From contig CAXIPT010000001.1 in assembly GCA_964030475.1 (NCBI GenBank), forward strand, positions 9,501,510 through 9,565,509: a DNA stretch of 64,000 nt, given 5' to 3'. Shown here piece after piece: positions 20,780 through 30,705 of this stretch; the stretch's first letter is position 1, and the number at the start of each line of letters is the position of its first letter. Source of the stretch: Tethya wilhelma. Lineage: Eukaryota; Porifera; Demospongiae; Tethyida; Tethyidae. The notes under the pieces are model-generated. The model ran no database searches, was not told the origin of the DNA, and saw only the letters and a list, made by a program, of their open reading frames with translations. The position numbers and the translations under genes are program-made.

Positions 20780-22669
20780 GTAAATACACAATAATTATAG
20801 CATGCAACTGCTTAATTATTTAATATTATACCATTTCAGAGGAATTATCTCGTTGTTTTGTATGTGGGGCTAACTCTCTTGTCACATTCAAGCCTTGTGG
20901 GCATTGCACTCTCTGTGAAAAATGTGCAAAAAGGGTAAAGAAATGCCCCACTTGCAAGGTATGCAATTCTATGGTTAACTATAATTAGCAGTGGTGTGTA
21001 ACATGTACATATTATACATCTATAGAAGTGTGTGATGAGCCTTCTAAATTAAGTCCTGTGAAGCCCTGTGGTCACTTATTCTGTTCAGGTATTTGTCGTT
21101 ATATAAGATTATAAATCCATGTGCATGTCATTGTAGTATGATTATTGTATAGCTTGTTCTGAAAGAATGAAGTCTTGCTTTGTTTGCAAGACACCTATAC
21201 TTCGTGCGTGTGACCCACCCGAAGACTCTGCTGGTCAGTGTACATTTTGCGTAGTGTTTTATGTTCCATATTGATGTGTGTGCATGCATCCATCCCAATG
21301 CATAATAATAATGTTTTAATTTACAGCAGCAAACTCTGATTCCGACACTGACAGAGATCCATATGTTGAATCTGCTTCTTTCTTTCCAGAAGACAATAGT
21401 TGCTCTCCAAACAAAAGTATGAATGTATTATGTATAATGGAGGGAATGCATTCATTAGCCCTAAGCTATTTATTTACAGGCCTTGCTAGCCACAACTGTG
21501 GTAAGGAGATTTATTTTTAAAAACAACAACAACAAATCTTGCAGTTGGGAAAATGTTTGCAGTTTGAGCGAAATTCAAATTTTGTACCAAAACCTTTTAG
21601 TTTATTGGCAGGGTTATTGCTGTACAATATTTCATATGTGTACCGTTCATTCAAATCATAGGTACACTGCTGAATCGCTCTGTCTCATATTGTTTGCCAA
21701 AAGTTGAAGGCTACTTTGAAGGTACATGGATAAGTCTACATGCATTATTGTACACTGGCTTCTCTCTTTCTCACTAGTCTGTATACACTTATGTATGAGC
21801 AAGGGCTTGATTATAAATTCTGATAGCTACATGCTAAAATTTTACATCTGTCAATATATTTTGTACACGGTGCTACCTAGGCTCGATCAGTGTCTCATCC
21901 AGTCCAGTACCTGACTGCCCTGAGTTTACATCATGGGTTGGTGATCTTGCTTTGTCAGTGGCAGACAGACGAATACTAGTCAATGGAAAGTGGTTGACAG
22001 CGTCACATATCTCAGCAGCTAATTCCCTACTAAAAGCTCAATTCCCATCTCAAAATGGCCTGTGTGATACGTGTATATTGAAGGAGAGAGGAAAATGGTT
22101 GTCAAAATCAGATGGATTCGTTCAAATAATACACATATCCCCAGGACACTGGGCATGCTTATCCAACAAATTTTCCTGTGAAGGCAATGTTGAACTGTTT
22201 GACTCACTTCAAACAATTCCTGAAGAAGATGGCACAATCATTTCTCAAGCATGTAGCATTGTACGTACCCAACAGCCAACCTTAACCATCAGTGTTGTAA
22301 ATGTTGGCCTCCAACAAGGTGGAAGTGACTGTGGCTTGTACGCCATTGCTATGGCGTATGATTTATGTGCTGGTGTGGATCCGGCTTCCAAGGAGTATGT
22401 TCAAGACGAACTGCGAAGTCATCTCCACGATTGTATAGTGACAAAACAGATCAAGGCATTTCCCAGCACTGTTAGAATTGTCTCAAAAAGAACAATTATG
22501 ACAGTGAAGACAGATGTTCATTGCACATGTCGAATGCCAGAAAGTTCATGGATGGTGTGTTGTGATCAATGCCATACTTGGTACCACGAGGACTGTATTT
22601 TGGTTCCGGATGAGGTGCGTAGTGACACAAGTGATACAATACCTTGGCATTGCCATCAATGCGAGAAAG
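19337..22669 (+). CDS. Multi-exon fusion gene: Tigger transposase - RING - RING - Ulp1 protease - PHD
   Basis: Proposed exons: 19337-20779 (one frameshift at 20524), 20840-20958, about 20992-21088, 21153-21233, 21327-21416, 21480-21500, 21662-21721, 21881-22669. All junctions are GT-AG, and all but one are phase 1 and keep the frame open. The RING1/RING2 join is unclear (phase 0, 33-bp gap, or a read-through stop). Domains in order: pipsqueak/CENP-B-type DNA binding and DDE transposase, two RING-like zinc fingers, C48 (Ulp1) cysteine protease, PHD finger. A basic AT-hook-like exon array follows at 23.1-23.7 kb. Inferred role: a nuclear DDE recombinase or its domesticated descendant, with ubiquitin-ligase-type, SUMO-protease-type and histone-reading parts. 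The alternative is two adjacent genes. Consistent phase and spacing favour one. Confidence 0.55.
20840..21233 (+). CDS. Two RING-like finger exons
   Basis: Exon 20840-20958 gives CFVCG, then FKPCGHCTLCEKC and CPTCK, a complete C3HC4-like spacing close to the RING type of mind bomb and neuralized E3 ligases. Exons ending 21088 and 21153-21233 together give EVCDE, KPCGHLFCSACSERM and CFVCKTP, a second finger split by a phase-1 intron. RING fingers of this type recruit ubiquitin-conjugating enzymes, so an E3 role is inferred. The first Cys of finger 2 depends on which acceptor is used (20992 or 21026). The upstream neighbour is the transposase tail and the downstream one is the Ser/Asp-rich linker. 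Confidence 0.65.
21327..21721 (+). CDS. Linker exons between RING and Ulp1 domains
   Basis: Exon 21327-21416 encodes an acidic linker (NSDSDTDRDPYVES, then FFPEDNSC). A 21-nt micro-exon candidate, 21480-21500, gives LASHNC. Exon 21662-21721 gives LLNRSVSYCLPKVEGYFE. All have phase-1 boundaries with AG/GT at both ends and stay open when joined. The micro-exon is the least certain; omitting it also keeps the frame because its length is a multiple of three. No known domain is present. Confidence 0.45.
21881..22669 (+). CDS. Ulp1-type (C48) cysteine protease plus PHD finger
   Basis: The exon starts after CTACCTAG. Protease: the substrate-side region GKWLTASHISAANSLLKAQFP, then His (GHWAC, codon 22147), Asp (LFDS, codon 22201), and Gln plus Cys in QQGGSDCG (Cys codon 22330). 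The His-Asp-Cys triad and oxyanion Gln are all present. Ulp1/SENP enzymes remove SUMO or related modifiers; which one is cut here is unknown. A PHD finger follows: HCTCRMPESSWMVCCDQC, WYHEDC and WHCHQC (about 22519-22662). The exon ends CGAGAAAG|GTAAAT, again phase 1, so at least one more exon follows. Reading on past the donor gives a frame to 22800. Confidence 0.75.
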
Positions 22670-22800
22670 GTAAATGGTACAATTATATGATAAGTGCACA
22701 TCTATTCCCGTACGTCATATTAAAGGTACACGAACTCCCTGGCTTGGAGGAGTATGTGTTTAATAAAGTTCCATGTCAATGTACTCTATTTACATCCTGA

Positions 22801-23100
22801 CCCATCTCACCACTCCACTGATATTATCCTTATATTAGCTTAATATGAAAGTGTGTATAGCTCGAAGTACAAAGTTTAACCCTTTGACTGCTACTGAGTG
22901 TATATATATATGGTTTGGGGTTCAAATTTAATAAAAAAAACTTAGGAGTCAGTAAAAACTTCCATATTGTGCTAACACATAGTTGAATCATTATAATTAT
23001 AGGCTATTCAATAAAAATTTTGTTTTTTTTACTTGGATTATGTGGATGTAGAGAGGGGCTAAAAACGGGAATAAAAAGTGGGCAGAGTTACCTTGTGTAT
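22801..23100. other. Intron-like spacer
   Basis: AT-rich, with a short TA run (22901-22911), poly-A/T tracts and no coding frame. It lies between the PHD exon and the tandem small exons and is probably an intron. Confidence 0.4.
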
Positions 23101-23752
23101 GTGTGTGTGTCTTTGTATTGACTCAGTAGTACACGCTGCTCTTACATTCCTTAATCACTCTTCCTGATGACAATAAGTCACCTCAAGATTGTGAGGCTGT
23201 TTTGAAACCCAAGAGAGGAGGCCGAGGGAAGAATCAAGCAGGTACATGTTGTGTGTGTCTTCATAATATTGACCCAGTAATACACGCTACTCTTACATTC
23301 CTTAGTCACTCTTCCTGATGACCATGAGTCACCTCCTCAAGATTGTGGAGCTGTTTTGAAACCCAAGAGAGGAGGCCGAGGGAAGAATCAAGCAGGTACA
23401 TGTTGTGTGTGTCTTTGTATTGACTCAGTAATACACGCTACTCATAGTCACTCTTCCTGATGACCATGAGTCACCTCCCCAAGATTGTGAGGCTGTTTTG
23501 AAACCCAAGAGAGGAGGCCGGTGGAAGAATCAAGCAGGTACATGTTGTGTGTGTATTGTATTGACCCAGTAATACATGCTACTCTTACATTTCTTAGTCA
23601 CTCTTCTTGATGACCATGAGTCACCTCCTCAAGATTGTGGAGTTGTTTTGAAACCCAAGAGAGGAGGCTGAGGGAAGAATCAAGCAGGTACATGTTGTGT
23701 GTGTATGTTTGTATTGACCCAGTAATACAAGCTACTCTTACATTCCTTAGTT
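23101..23752 (+). repeat. Tandem array of a 90-nt symmetric exon with its intron (4 copies plus a partial)
   Basis: The repeat unit is about 142-151 bp and contains a GT-rich intron and a small exon: 23155-23241 (87 nt), 23306-23395, 23448-23537 and 23598-23687 (90 nt each). Each exon ends GCAG|GTACAT and copies 2-4 have an AG acceptor. All are phase 1 at both sides, so any number can be spliced in. The encoded peptide ends LKPKRGGRGKNQA, a basic Gly/Arg/Lys block like an AT-hook. Copy 1 has AA instead of AG at its acceptor, and copy 4 has TGA in place of the Arg codon of GGRGK. A fifth unit is cut off at 23752 after the acceptor. Their phase matches the PHD exon upstream. Confidence 0.75.
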
Positions 23753-23929
23753 ACCCATTGCCAGAAATACGCGGACACGGAAAATAATTTTACGTAATCT
23801 CTCCGTTTTAGTTAGTTTAAAAGTTATGACCTTTCCAAATATTGATGAGATTATTTTACTATACATTATAAGGTATCATGACTGTTGACCCAGGCCTTAA
23901 GTACACAGAGAAAGCTGCTTGTCATAGCA

Positions 23930-24037
23930 GAAAGGTTTCGTTTTTACCAACACTCTCAGAAACAAGAGGAAACTGTCGCAGATTTTGTGGCAGACCTGCG
24001 TCGACTCGTCTCAATATACGATGTAACAAAATGGTAA
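23930..24037 (+). pseudogene. Ty3/gypsy gag fragment
   Basis: The frame gives ERFRFYQHSQKQEETVADFV and then ADLRRLV, the conserved capsid helix segment of gypsy Gag, and stops at TAA. No zinc knuckle or pol is attached. It is a small relic inserted next to the tandem exon array. Confidence 0.55.
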
Positions 24038-24097
24038 ATGATGGTAAATGTTATCAAAAGAAGAGAGACTACAAGCAAGCTGAAACTACTGTAACAG

Positions 24098-24245
24098 CAG
24101 TATGAGAGTGGAGCTGTATGTACTACAATGCAAGACGTTGAAAAAGTAAGAGAGAAAGAAAGAAGATTAACTACTCTTTTTGATAGGCTTGACAATGGAC
24201 ACTTATCACTAGATGACTTTTTGGAGGCTGTAAAGCATCAGACTG
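24098..24245 (+). other. Exon-like segment, charged helical
   Basis: Between an ACAG acceptor and ACTG|GTTTGT lies an open segment encoding TTMQDVEKVREKERRLTTLF and then RLDNGHLSLDDFLEAVKHQ. It looks like a coiled-coil exon; the gene is not recognised. It could be a later exon of the fusion gene upstream, but the phase (0 in, 1 out) does not match directly. Confidence 0.3.
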
Positions 24246-24447
24246 GTTTGTATATTTTTATTTTTATAATTACTCTGCTTGCTGAATTGATTTCATAATA
24301 GTTGATCTAATTTGGGTTGATCTTGTGTAAAGTTGATTAGTTCAGAGTTGATCACGAGTCAGCTTATCTCGTCAGAAGTTGATCTCGTGATACCGAATTG
24401 AAATCAAGGTGTGAGCCACCTCCATCCACGCCTCAATCTTCAGAGTT

Positions 24448-24902
24448 GTGTTTGTGTTTACCTACTCAAACTATATCCCTTCATTGCCACCTTCACGAGT
24501 GAATGCCATCAAAATGAAAGACAATGATCTCAATGTGCCAACTGTAGTTCAGGATGTTGAAAAGTCCAACACTGTGGCTGACCTGCCAATTGAACAACTG
24601 GCTGAGGTGACCAATTTGGCTAACTGCAGCTAACAGAAGACCATAACAGAACTCCAGGTGTAATCAATGAAAGCAGAGAAAAGTTTTGGACACCAGTAAA
24701 GAGTAAGAGAGCAAGTAAGCAGTTCGGTAAAGGAGATGGCACTAAGCATATGCCTATGGTAACATATCAGGAGCTAAGTCTAGCCTCAGCACAAGACAAT
24801 GCATATCGTATGGTACGGATGGAACTCAAGGAATTAGGTTCAGAAAAGGGAAGACTAAACATAGTTGTGTGGACTTCTATTGTTCCCAGATGTAATAAAT
24901 AA
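24448..24902 (+). other. Exon-like hypothetical segments
   Basis: The frame to 24633 (VPTVVQDVEKSNTVADLP, EQLAEVTNLANCS) is followed, after TGCAG near 24628, by another open segment to a TAA near 24899 (REKFWTPVKSKRASKQFGKG, YRMVRMELKELG, VVWTSIVPRCNK). They look coding and may form a last exon with an AATAAA-like signal (24895-24901). No domain is recognised. Confidence 0.3.
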
Positions 24903-25650
24903 AAAGTTTATTTATCCTTCCATTTGTGTTTAACTCTTCAGTTTTATTCTAGTTTGTGATGCAGCTGGACTTCATGTGACTTTTCTTCTATATATACTTA
25001 ATAATACACAACCAATGAATAGCACCTATAGTGCACAAGCCTCAGCGCACTCATACAGCATGCAAAACTAAACATGCATAACATTGTGTACAAAAGAAGA
25101 CAAGGAGTACTGAGACTCGTGCAAATAAGCAGATTAGCTAAGTGTTGGATCTTGAGATGGCAAAATAACTTCCAATTGACCTGCAGTAGGCAATCAAGAA
25201 TGTCAGCTTACTGAGCTGCAGTCAGCGGTCAGCGGCCTTGGCTGCCTAGTGAAACTGACTCTATATTTGCATGGACATTGAATGGTAAAACTTTTAATGA
25301 TTATACTTAATTAACTGATATAATGATATAATGTGAAATAAGTCAGTGTAACTGGTTTGGCATGACAGGTCACAGTCTTCATAGTATATAGCTACTGCAT
25401 GCCATCCTCTATAGCTAGTCTATAATATAAAATATGCTGTCAGTCTGTCAAGCAGCACAATTTGAAGTTTACTGATAAAAACAATGTGACATATATCTAA
25501 GCTTAGTATACTATTATGTTACAAAGTACTATATCAATTGAGTTACTAACCTGGATAAGTAACTAAAAAAACTAAAGATTTAGTGAAACTGGCCCAACAC
25601 ACTGCCTCTCAGTGCTGCTCATCTCTCCTGTGTTTCTGAATAATGCACAC
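24903..25650. other. Non-coding spacer
   Basis: No gene seen. A segment near 25028-25052 (GTGCACAAGCCTCAGCGCACTC) resembles the tail of the interspersed repeat described at 25653 and 26390. Confidence 0.4.
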
Positions 25651-25652
25651 CA

Positions 25653-25890
25653 CATGGGGTGTGATGGGTGCAGTTTCAAAGCCAAAGCGCAGAATGCACA
25701 AAAGCATCAGATCTCTGAAACTACAGCGTTTTGCAAGATTCTATACATCAAATTTCAAGATAATTTCAATTCATGAACTAAGTACCTTCCATTTTGACTC
25801 TACAGCTGCCGTTCTTCAGATACTGAATTTAGTAACGGACACACACACACATAAAATGAAAGCACCACTGCGGGTGCACAAGCCTCGGCA
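25653..25890 (+). repeat. Interspersed repeat, copy A
   Basis: It shares an ordered set of blocks with 26390-26650: a GGGTG...CAAAGC start, GCACAAAAGC, CAGATCTCTGAAACTACAG, GTTTTG, TTCATGAACTAAGTACC, TCTACAGCTGCC, then an AC-rich microsatellite tail and a GTGCACAAGCCTCGGCACACTC end. About 235 bp. It has no coding potential; I take it to be a SINE-like or miniature element with a microsatellite tail. Confidence 0.55.
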
Positions 25891-26389
25891 CACTCAACTA
25901 GCTAGTGTACTTGTAAGAGAGTTAAATTATCACAAGTCATGTCTACATGTATGGCATGTGTATATGATCAAGAAAACTAATGCACCTGCAGGCCTGTATT
26001 TTATATACGGTAGGCCCAAGTTATAGCCTACTCCCAAGCTAAGCCCACTGGTTAGCTGAATAACTCTGTGATGAATTGAGCAGCACAGGACATACTGTTA
26101 GGCTACTGAACTATAGCTAGCTAGCTAGTTACTATGATGACTAAAGTGGCTGACATGTGAATGCTCAGCTGTTGTTAGCAATTCAGTGATGCAAAGTCAA
26201 GCTGGGCTACCTCAACCATAATCTATGCCTAAACAGTAACCCAGCTTGCATCATAGCTAGATATTATGTATCAGTGCTTGCTAGCACCAAGCACCACTGA
26301 CCAAATTGAAAAGCATCAGCAGCCATGCATCTAAGCTGCTTCTAGAGATCTTGGAGCTGCTTCCATTCAACACGAATTCTAGATAACGC

Positions 26390-26692
26390 ACACCAAATCA
26401 ATGGGCGTGGTCTCGAAGCTAAGCGCTAAAAGAAGCACAAAAGCCTCAAATCTCAGCAACCACGGTGTTTTGGACAGCAAAAAATATATTTCTACAAGAT
26501 CATTCAGATTTATGAACGTAAGTACCATCAGTTTTGTCGCTAGAGCTGCCTTTCTTGAGATTTCGATGGAACAAACAGACAGACAGACAGACACACAAAA
26601 CGACTACCGTAATCCTCTGCACGTGCTACGCACGTGCCGAGGCTTAACAACTACTGTAATCCTCTGCACATGCTACGCATGCGCTGAGGTTT
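26390..26692 (+). repeat. Interspersed repeat, copy B, with duplicated tail
   Basis: The same family as 25653-25890 and same orientation. The microsatellite here is (CAGA)n at about 26570-26595. The terminal block is duplicated in tandem: 26604-26647 and 26648-26692, each with ACTGTAATCCTCTGCAC-like sequence and a palindrome of type GCACGTGCTACGCACGTGC. Confidence 0.55.
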
Positions 26693-27850
26693 AATTAGGA
26701 TGAATATGGACAGCTGCTGATCAACACCTTTGCACTCTACTATACAATAATACGATCAAATTTCACATATTTTTCTTGTAATAAACTAACTTATTTGCAT
26801 GGCAAGGAGTTCTTTATAGCAATGAGTCAAATCTTATACAGAAAATCCAACAGGAAGTCTGTGACATTAGGGAACTTATACGTGTGTGGTGAGCTTTTTA
26901 CTATACATACCTCTATGGTACTGAGCATGCTCATTGGAACACTTTGGGTTAAACTCTTTCCCCCCTTTTTACAATTTGCTGTATTCAAGTTAGTCATGCT
27001 TATTCCTTTACAAAATTTTGACAATATGCACACACACACATATACACGCACACTGTTCATGATGATGTATACATAATTTGTCAGGAGATTAATACCAAAT
27101 CAGTTCAGGTGAATTGTCTTCTTCGGCCCCAGATTCAGATCTCTTCCTTTTTCGAGGTCTTCCACTCTGCATATACGAAGATATCCAAATTGCTGGTAGT
27201 GTCACGTTGCAAAATTGTGTTGCTGCATACCGGATGTACATTTACGTACGTACGTACGTACCATGGTACATGGTACTTCTCCGATCAGCCATCCAGTGTA
27301 TCAGGGGTGCCCGCTCAAGCTGTGGTCATGCTACCAAGTCACAACCTCCCATCGACCTAGCCATTTCTGAACTACACTGTATTTGAACTAACTCCTTATC
27401 CTTTTTTTTAACCTACTCTGTCATTCTATTCATCTCTATATCACATTATTTGCCATGCACCATTGTAAAGTACTGCAGTCACACGTTTTGGTGTTTTGTA
27501 TAATAATTTTTTTTTTAAATTTAAAAAATGGTACAAGATGTATTATGACATAACTAGAATTTTGCTGACCTGGTTTTGTGTGTTCATGTTGGGCAAGAAA
27601 ATACTTGCATGTTCACACGTGACATAAAACCCTCGGGTCTCAGCGTACTATGTCAAGTGAAAGTGATCCCAGTGCTAGCAGTCGGTCGTTTATCTTTCCG
27701 GTTATTTCTCCGCACGGTCTCACCTTTGACCTACGATAGTGTAACAGTTAGCAGTTGTGATACGGAAACCGTTTATACTTGCTCCGTATGATGGTCCACG
27801 TGGAAAGTAAAGTATACAGAAAAATATGCAGAAAATTACAGAGAAAACTT
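26693..27850. other. Non-coding spacer with small open frames
   Basis: Several frames of 70-90 codons occur without recognisable domains. There is an ACGT microsatellite at 27244-27260 and a CA-rich tract near 27030. Nothing here can be called a gene. Confidence 0.35.
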
Positions 27851-27851
27851 A

Positions 27852-27925
27852 GCGCATGCGCAGACAGTGTGTACCAGGCCCTCTCCCTTCTTTTGATGGG
27901 AGGAGCCTGGGTACAAGGCTAGCCA
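27852..27925 (+). repeat. CCAGGCCC repeat family, copy 1
   Basis: Pattern: GCGCATGCGCAGACAGTGTG, then TACCAGGCCCTCTC, a variable centre, and a GCCTGGGTACAAGGCTA end. The arms CCAGGCC and GGCCTGG are inverted. Copies at 45427-45492 and 48226-48287 share both ends. Confidence 0.65.
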
Positions 27926-28098
27926 GGCCTCAGTCTAGGGTCTGGAAGCATTTTGAAGTGTCGAAAAGGTGATTAGCCGGGAAATATCGGAGCAGAGATA
28001 AATATTACCTATGATCGAGAAACCATGAGTCTCACATTAATATCAGCAGAAAAGAAAGGTACGTATGTGATGTTAAAAGGTACGGTGAAAATTAGATT

Positions 28099-28153
28099 CA
28101 GAATAGTTTACGCTTCACAGTAGCAGTAAGTTTGGCAAAGTTTAGCAAAGTTT
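28099..28153 (+). repeat. Direct repeat partner of 29686-29735
   Basis: AGAATAGTTTACGCTTCACA, then GTAGCAGTAAGTTTGGCAAAG and GAGAGTAA, nearly identical to 29686-29735. This copy has a small internal duplication (TTTAGCAAAG). They lie 1.6 kb apart in the same orientation. Confidence 0.7.
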
Positions 28154-28339
28154 GAGAGTAATTTCCTGGTGACATTTCTATCAAAAGATGAACAACGATG
28201 GTGATTAACGAGTATAAGTCATGATCTTAAGTATATTCTCACTCATAAACTGTAGTGAGTGGAATCAGCCACACACAAAAACATACCTAGGGTCACTACA
28301 TGTTGTCACGTTTGGATTCTCTCTGATGGATAAAGGGTC

Positions 28340-28564
28340 TGTGGTCAAATCCGCAGATTGTTATTTTTCACCACCAATAATTTTAGCGACAGGCTACAAG
28401 AATCTATTAAGAACTGCTACAAGGAGGCAAGCCTCAGAGTAGCACAAATTCTTCTTGACCAACTGGTCAAACAGGAACCAGTAATACAAGCCAGAACAGA
28501 CAATCTCAAAAAAGAAAGCCAAAATGGCCCTATCTCACGTTTTGCGTGTATTGAAGGAGTCTAA
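28340..28564 (+). other. Hypothetical helical frame
   Basis: A frame ending at TAA (28562-28564) encodes NNFSDRLQESIKNCYKEASL and RVAQILLDQLVKQEPVIQ, predicted helical. An upstream segment near 28024-28060 (MSLTLISAEKK then G|GTACGT) looks like a first coding exon. No family is recognised. Confidence 0.25.
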
Positions 28565-29685
28565 AGATTATGATAGCATACTGAACTCAATGAAGTTAGT
28601 ACCCAATTAATAAGTGTTCCTTGGCAGTACAAATTAAGGTGGTCGTATCCAATGCGGAATGCTATCTTAATGGAAACCGATACCATGCCTACTATGGAAG
28701 GTACGTGACTGGAGCGGGCCGAATGGAAAAATGTTAATGGAATACGGAAACAGATGGTGAAAACGGAACGCCGACCATTGTACGTATATTAATTTAACGA
28801 CCTTTACCTATTAGACTTGTCAATGACATTTCTGAGATGTTCAACTGTTTAACTATTACATACAAGCATGAATAAACATGATAAGTCACAAAATACATGA
28901 TACTATGAAAAGTAAATCATTTACATGATGTATACATGACATTGTGTTTAACTTTTATATACAATATGGTGAAAGATTGTAAATATGAACGTAGGCATGT
29001 CCATGACATTGTATCAGACAATCAATCCAACCTTGAAATGTCAAAAACATGAAATGTAATATGAGGAGTGAGTAAAGTGAACTTGCAGCATGAGAGATTT
29101 ACATATCCAAACTCATCAGCATTCAAATGGCTTGGATATGATTCAATGTGTCGATCTCTGACATCATCTCTTACTTGGAATTCTACTTGGAATTGATTTT
29201 TGTACAAGAGTTAAGGAACCTAACAAATGGTGTTGTACACTTAGCAAGGATATAGAAAGCTTCTCGACCAAACCAAGCTGTGCGGAATTAGATGTAAGTA
29301 ATAATATTATAATGCTATTTGTTCCCATCCCCTAGCGGTGTGCAGCTGCTAGGGTTCAAAATAGATTTATTTTGTTGACAATTCTTACAAAACACATTTT
29401 ATTCAGATATTGAAGTTTTACTTGATTAATATGGAGTTTAACGTCTAGTTAAACGTAATTAACCGTAAGAAGTAATGGTGGGCGGCATTTGGGACCAGAT
29501 CCTGGTTTGTGGTCTGCACATGCATCATCTCTGACCACATGTGTTTTTGAATGCCAATTCAGTCTGTCCAGTGGTGGAGCCTGATTCTCTGAACCATGCA
29601 AGGTTTCGTTTGATTTTCTGCCTTCTTAAGCTGATATTTGTATTCCCAAGTTCACTCCCTAGAACAGTGCTGAACCCCAATGGCG
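28565..29685. other. Non-coding stretch
   Basis: AT-rich with no supported gene. Includes short repeats of ACATGA-type words around 28850-28960. Confidence 0.35.
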
Positions 29686-29735
29686 AAGAATAGTTTACGC
29701 TTCACAGTAGCAGTAAGTTTGGCAAAGTTTGAGAG
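29686..29735 (+). repeat. Direct repeat partner of 28099-28153
   Basis: The near-identical 45-50-bp copy described at 28099. It lies just before the non-LTR retrotransposon remnant. Confidence 0.7.
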
Positions 29736-29934
29736 TAAGTCTGGTCACCTCTGAGTCAGACTATATAACACTTGACGTCTCCATTTAATAACGACACCGA
29801 GTCATACCACCTGCGGCATTGACCATCCACAATCCTTGGGAACCGGAGTGGCCGATTTACAAACCCTAGTCGCCTCACTGGTGACCACAGCCCTTTAATC
29901 CTCAATGGTTGGCTACATGCAAGTGATTGACCAA

Positions 29935-30705
29935 AAAGGTTCTGTCAGCACTACGAACGCTCCCCTAGATTTGTCTTTCTTGGTGAAAACCTATCCTTAA
30001 GTAAGTCGGGTGTTCATCTTGGTCACATTCTCTCTTTTAACCTTTCTGATGATGATGATATTCAAGCCATCTCCAGTGATCTGTGCCGTAAGGCTAATTG
30101 TCTCCTTCACACATTTTCGTGTTGTGACCCAATTGTGAAGACTCATCTCTTCTCAAGTTTTTGTATGTCACTCTATGGTGCCTCTCTTTGGAGACTTGTC
30201 ATCCCCTCAGCTCAGTGCTCTTGAAGTTTCTTTCAATAACATCTTAAGAAAGATTTGGTTACTTCCTCGAAATTGCCACACCTCTATTCTCCATTCGGTT
30301 GCCTGCCTTCCCAGCATTTACAATATTGTCTATCTTCGTTCCAGTAAGCTTATATCGTGCGCCATGAAGTCCAATTCCCATCTCATTTCAGACATCTACC
30401 TCAGGTTATCCTCATGTGCATACACTTCTTTTGGATACAATCTGTTATATGGGGACAAGCAACATTAAGCATTATCCGATCTCTGCTCGTTTGTGTGGTG
30501 ACTTTGTTTGAACTGCGAGATGCCATCCTGATGACAATCACCATCTGGACGCTGACATCCATGACATGTGTACCCTTTGACTCTTTAGTATTATTATAAT
30601 TACATTACTTTACTACGTTATTTATGTGTTTTGTTTGTATGTCTATGGCTCCTCTTGTTGGAGTTTCCAATTACAATTACAATTACAATTACAATTACAA
30701 TAATC
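29935..30705 (+). pseudogene. Non-LTR retrotransposon (LINE) 3' end
   Basis: Frame pieces encode the end of a reverse transcriptase: GVHLGHILSFNLSDDDDI, KANCLLHTFSCCDPIVKTHL, FCMSLYGASLW. Then, in the next frame (30175-30468), SSPQLSALEVSFNNILRKIW, LLPRNCHTSILH and YLRSSKLISCAM follow. This is the thumb and C-terminal region of CR1/L2-like elements. One frameshift near 30180 and another near 30465 break it. A 3' untranslated part follows and ends in an ATTACA microsatellite at about 30669-30705, typical of this group. The element is 5'-truncated, as expected for LINE integration. Confidence 0.65.

Noticed and set aside
20959..20991. A certain 33-bp intron between the RING fingers
   Set aside because: It is shorter than usual introns. 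The frame also continues through it with one stop, so a real intron, a read-through pseudogene stop or an alternative acceptor cannot be separated.
23101..23752. CRISPR-like array
   Set aside because: The repeat units are about 150 bp with near-identical content throughout, contain splice signals and a conserved reading frame, and have no unique spacers.
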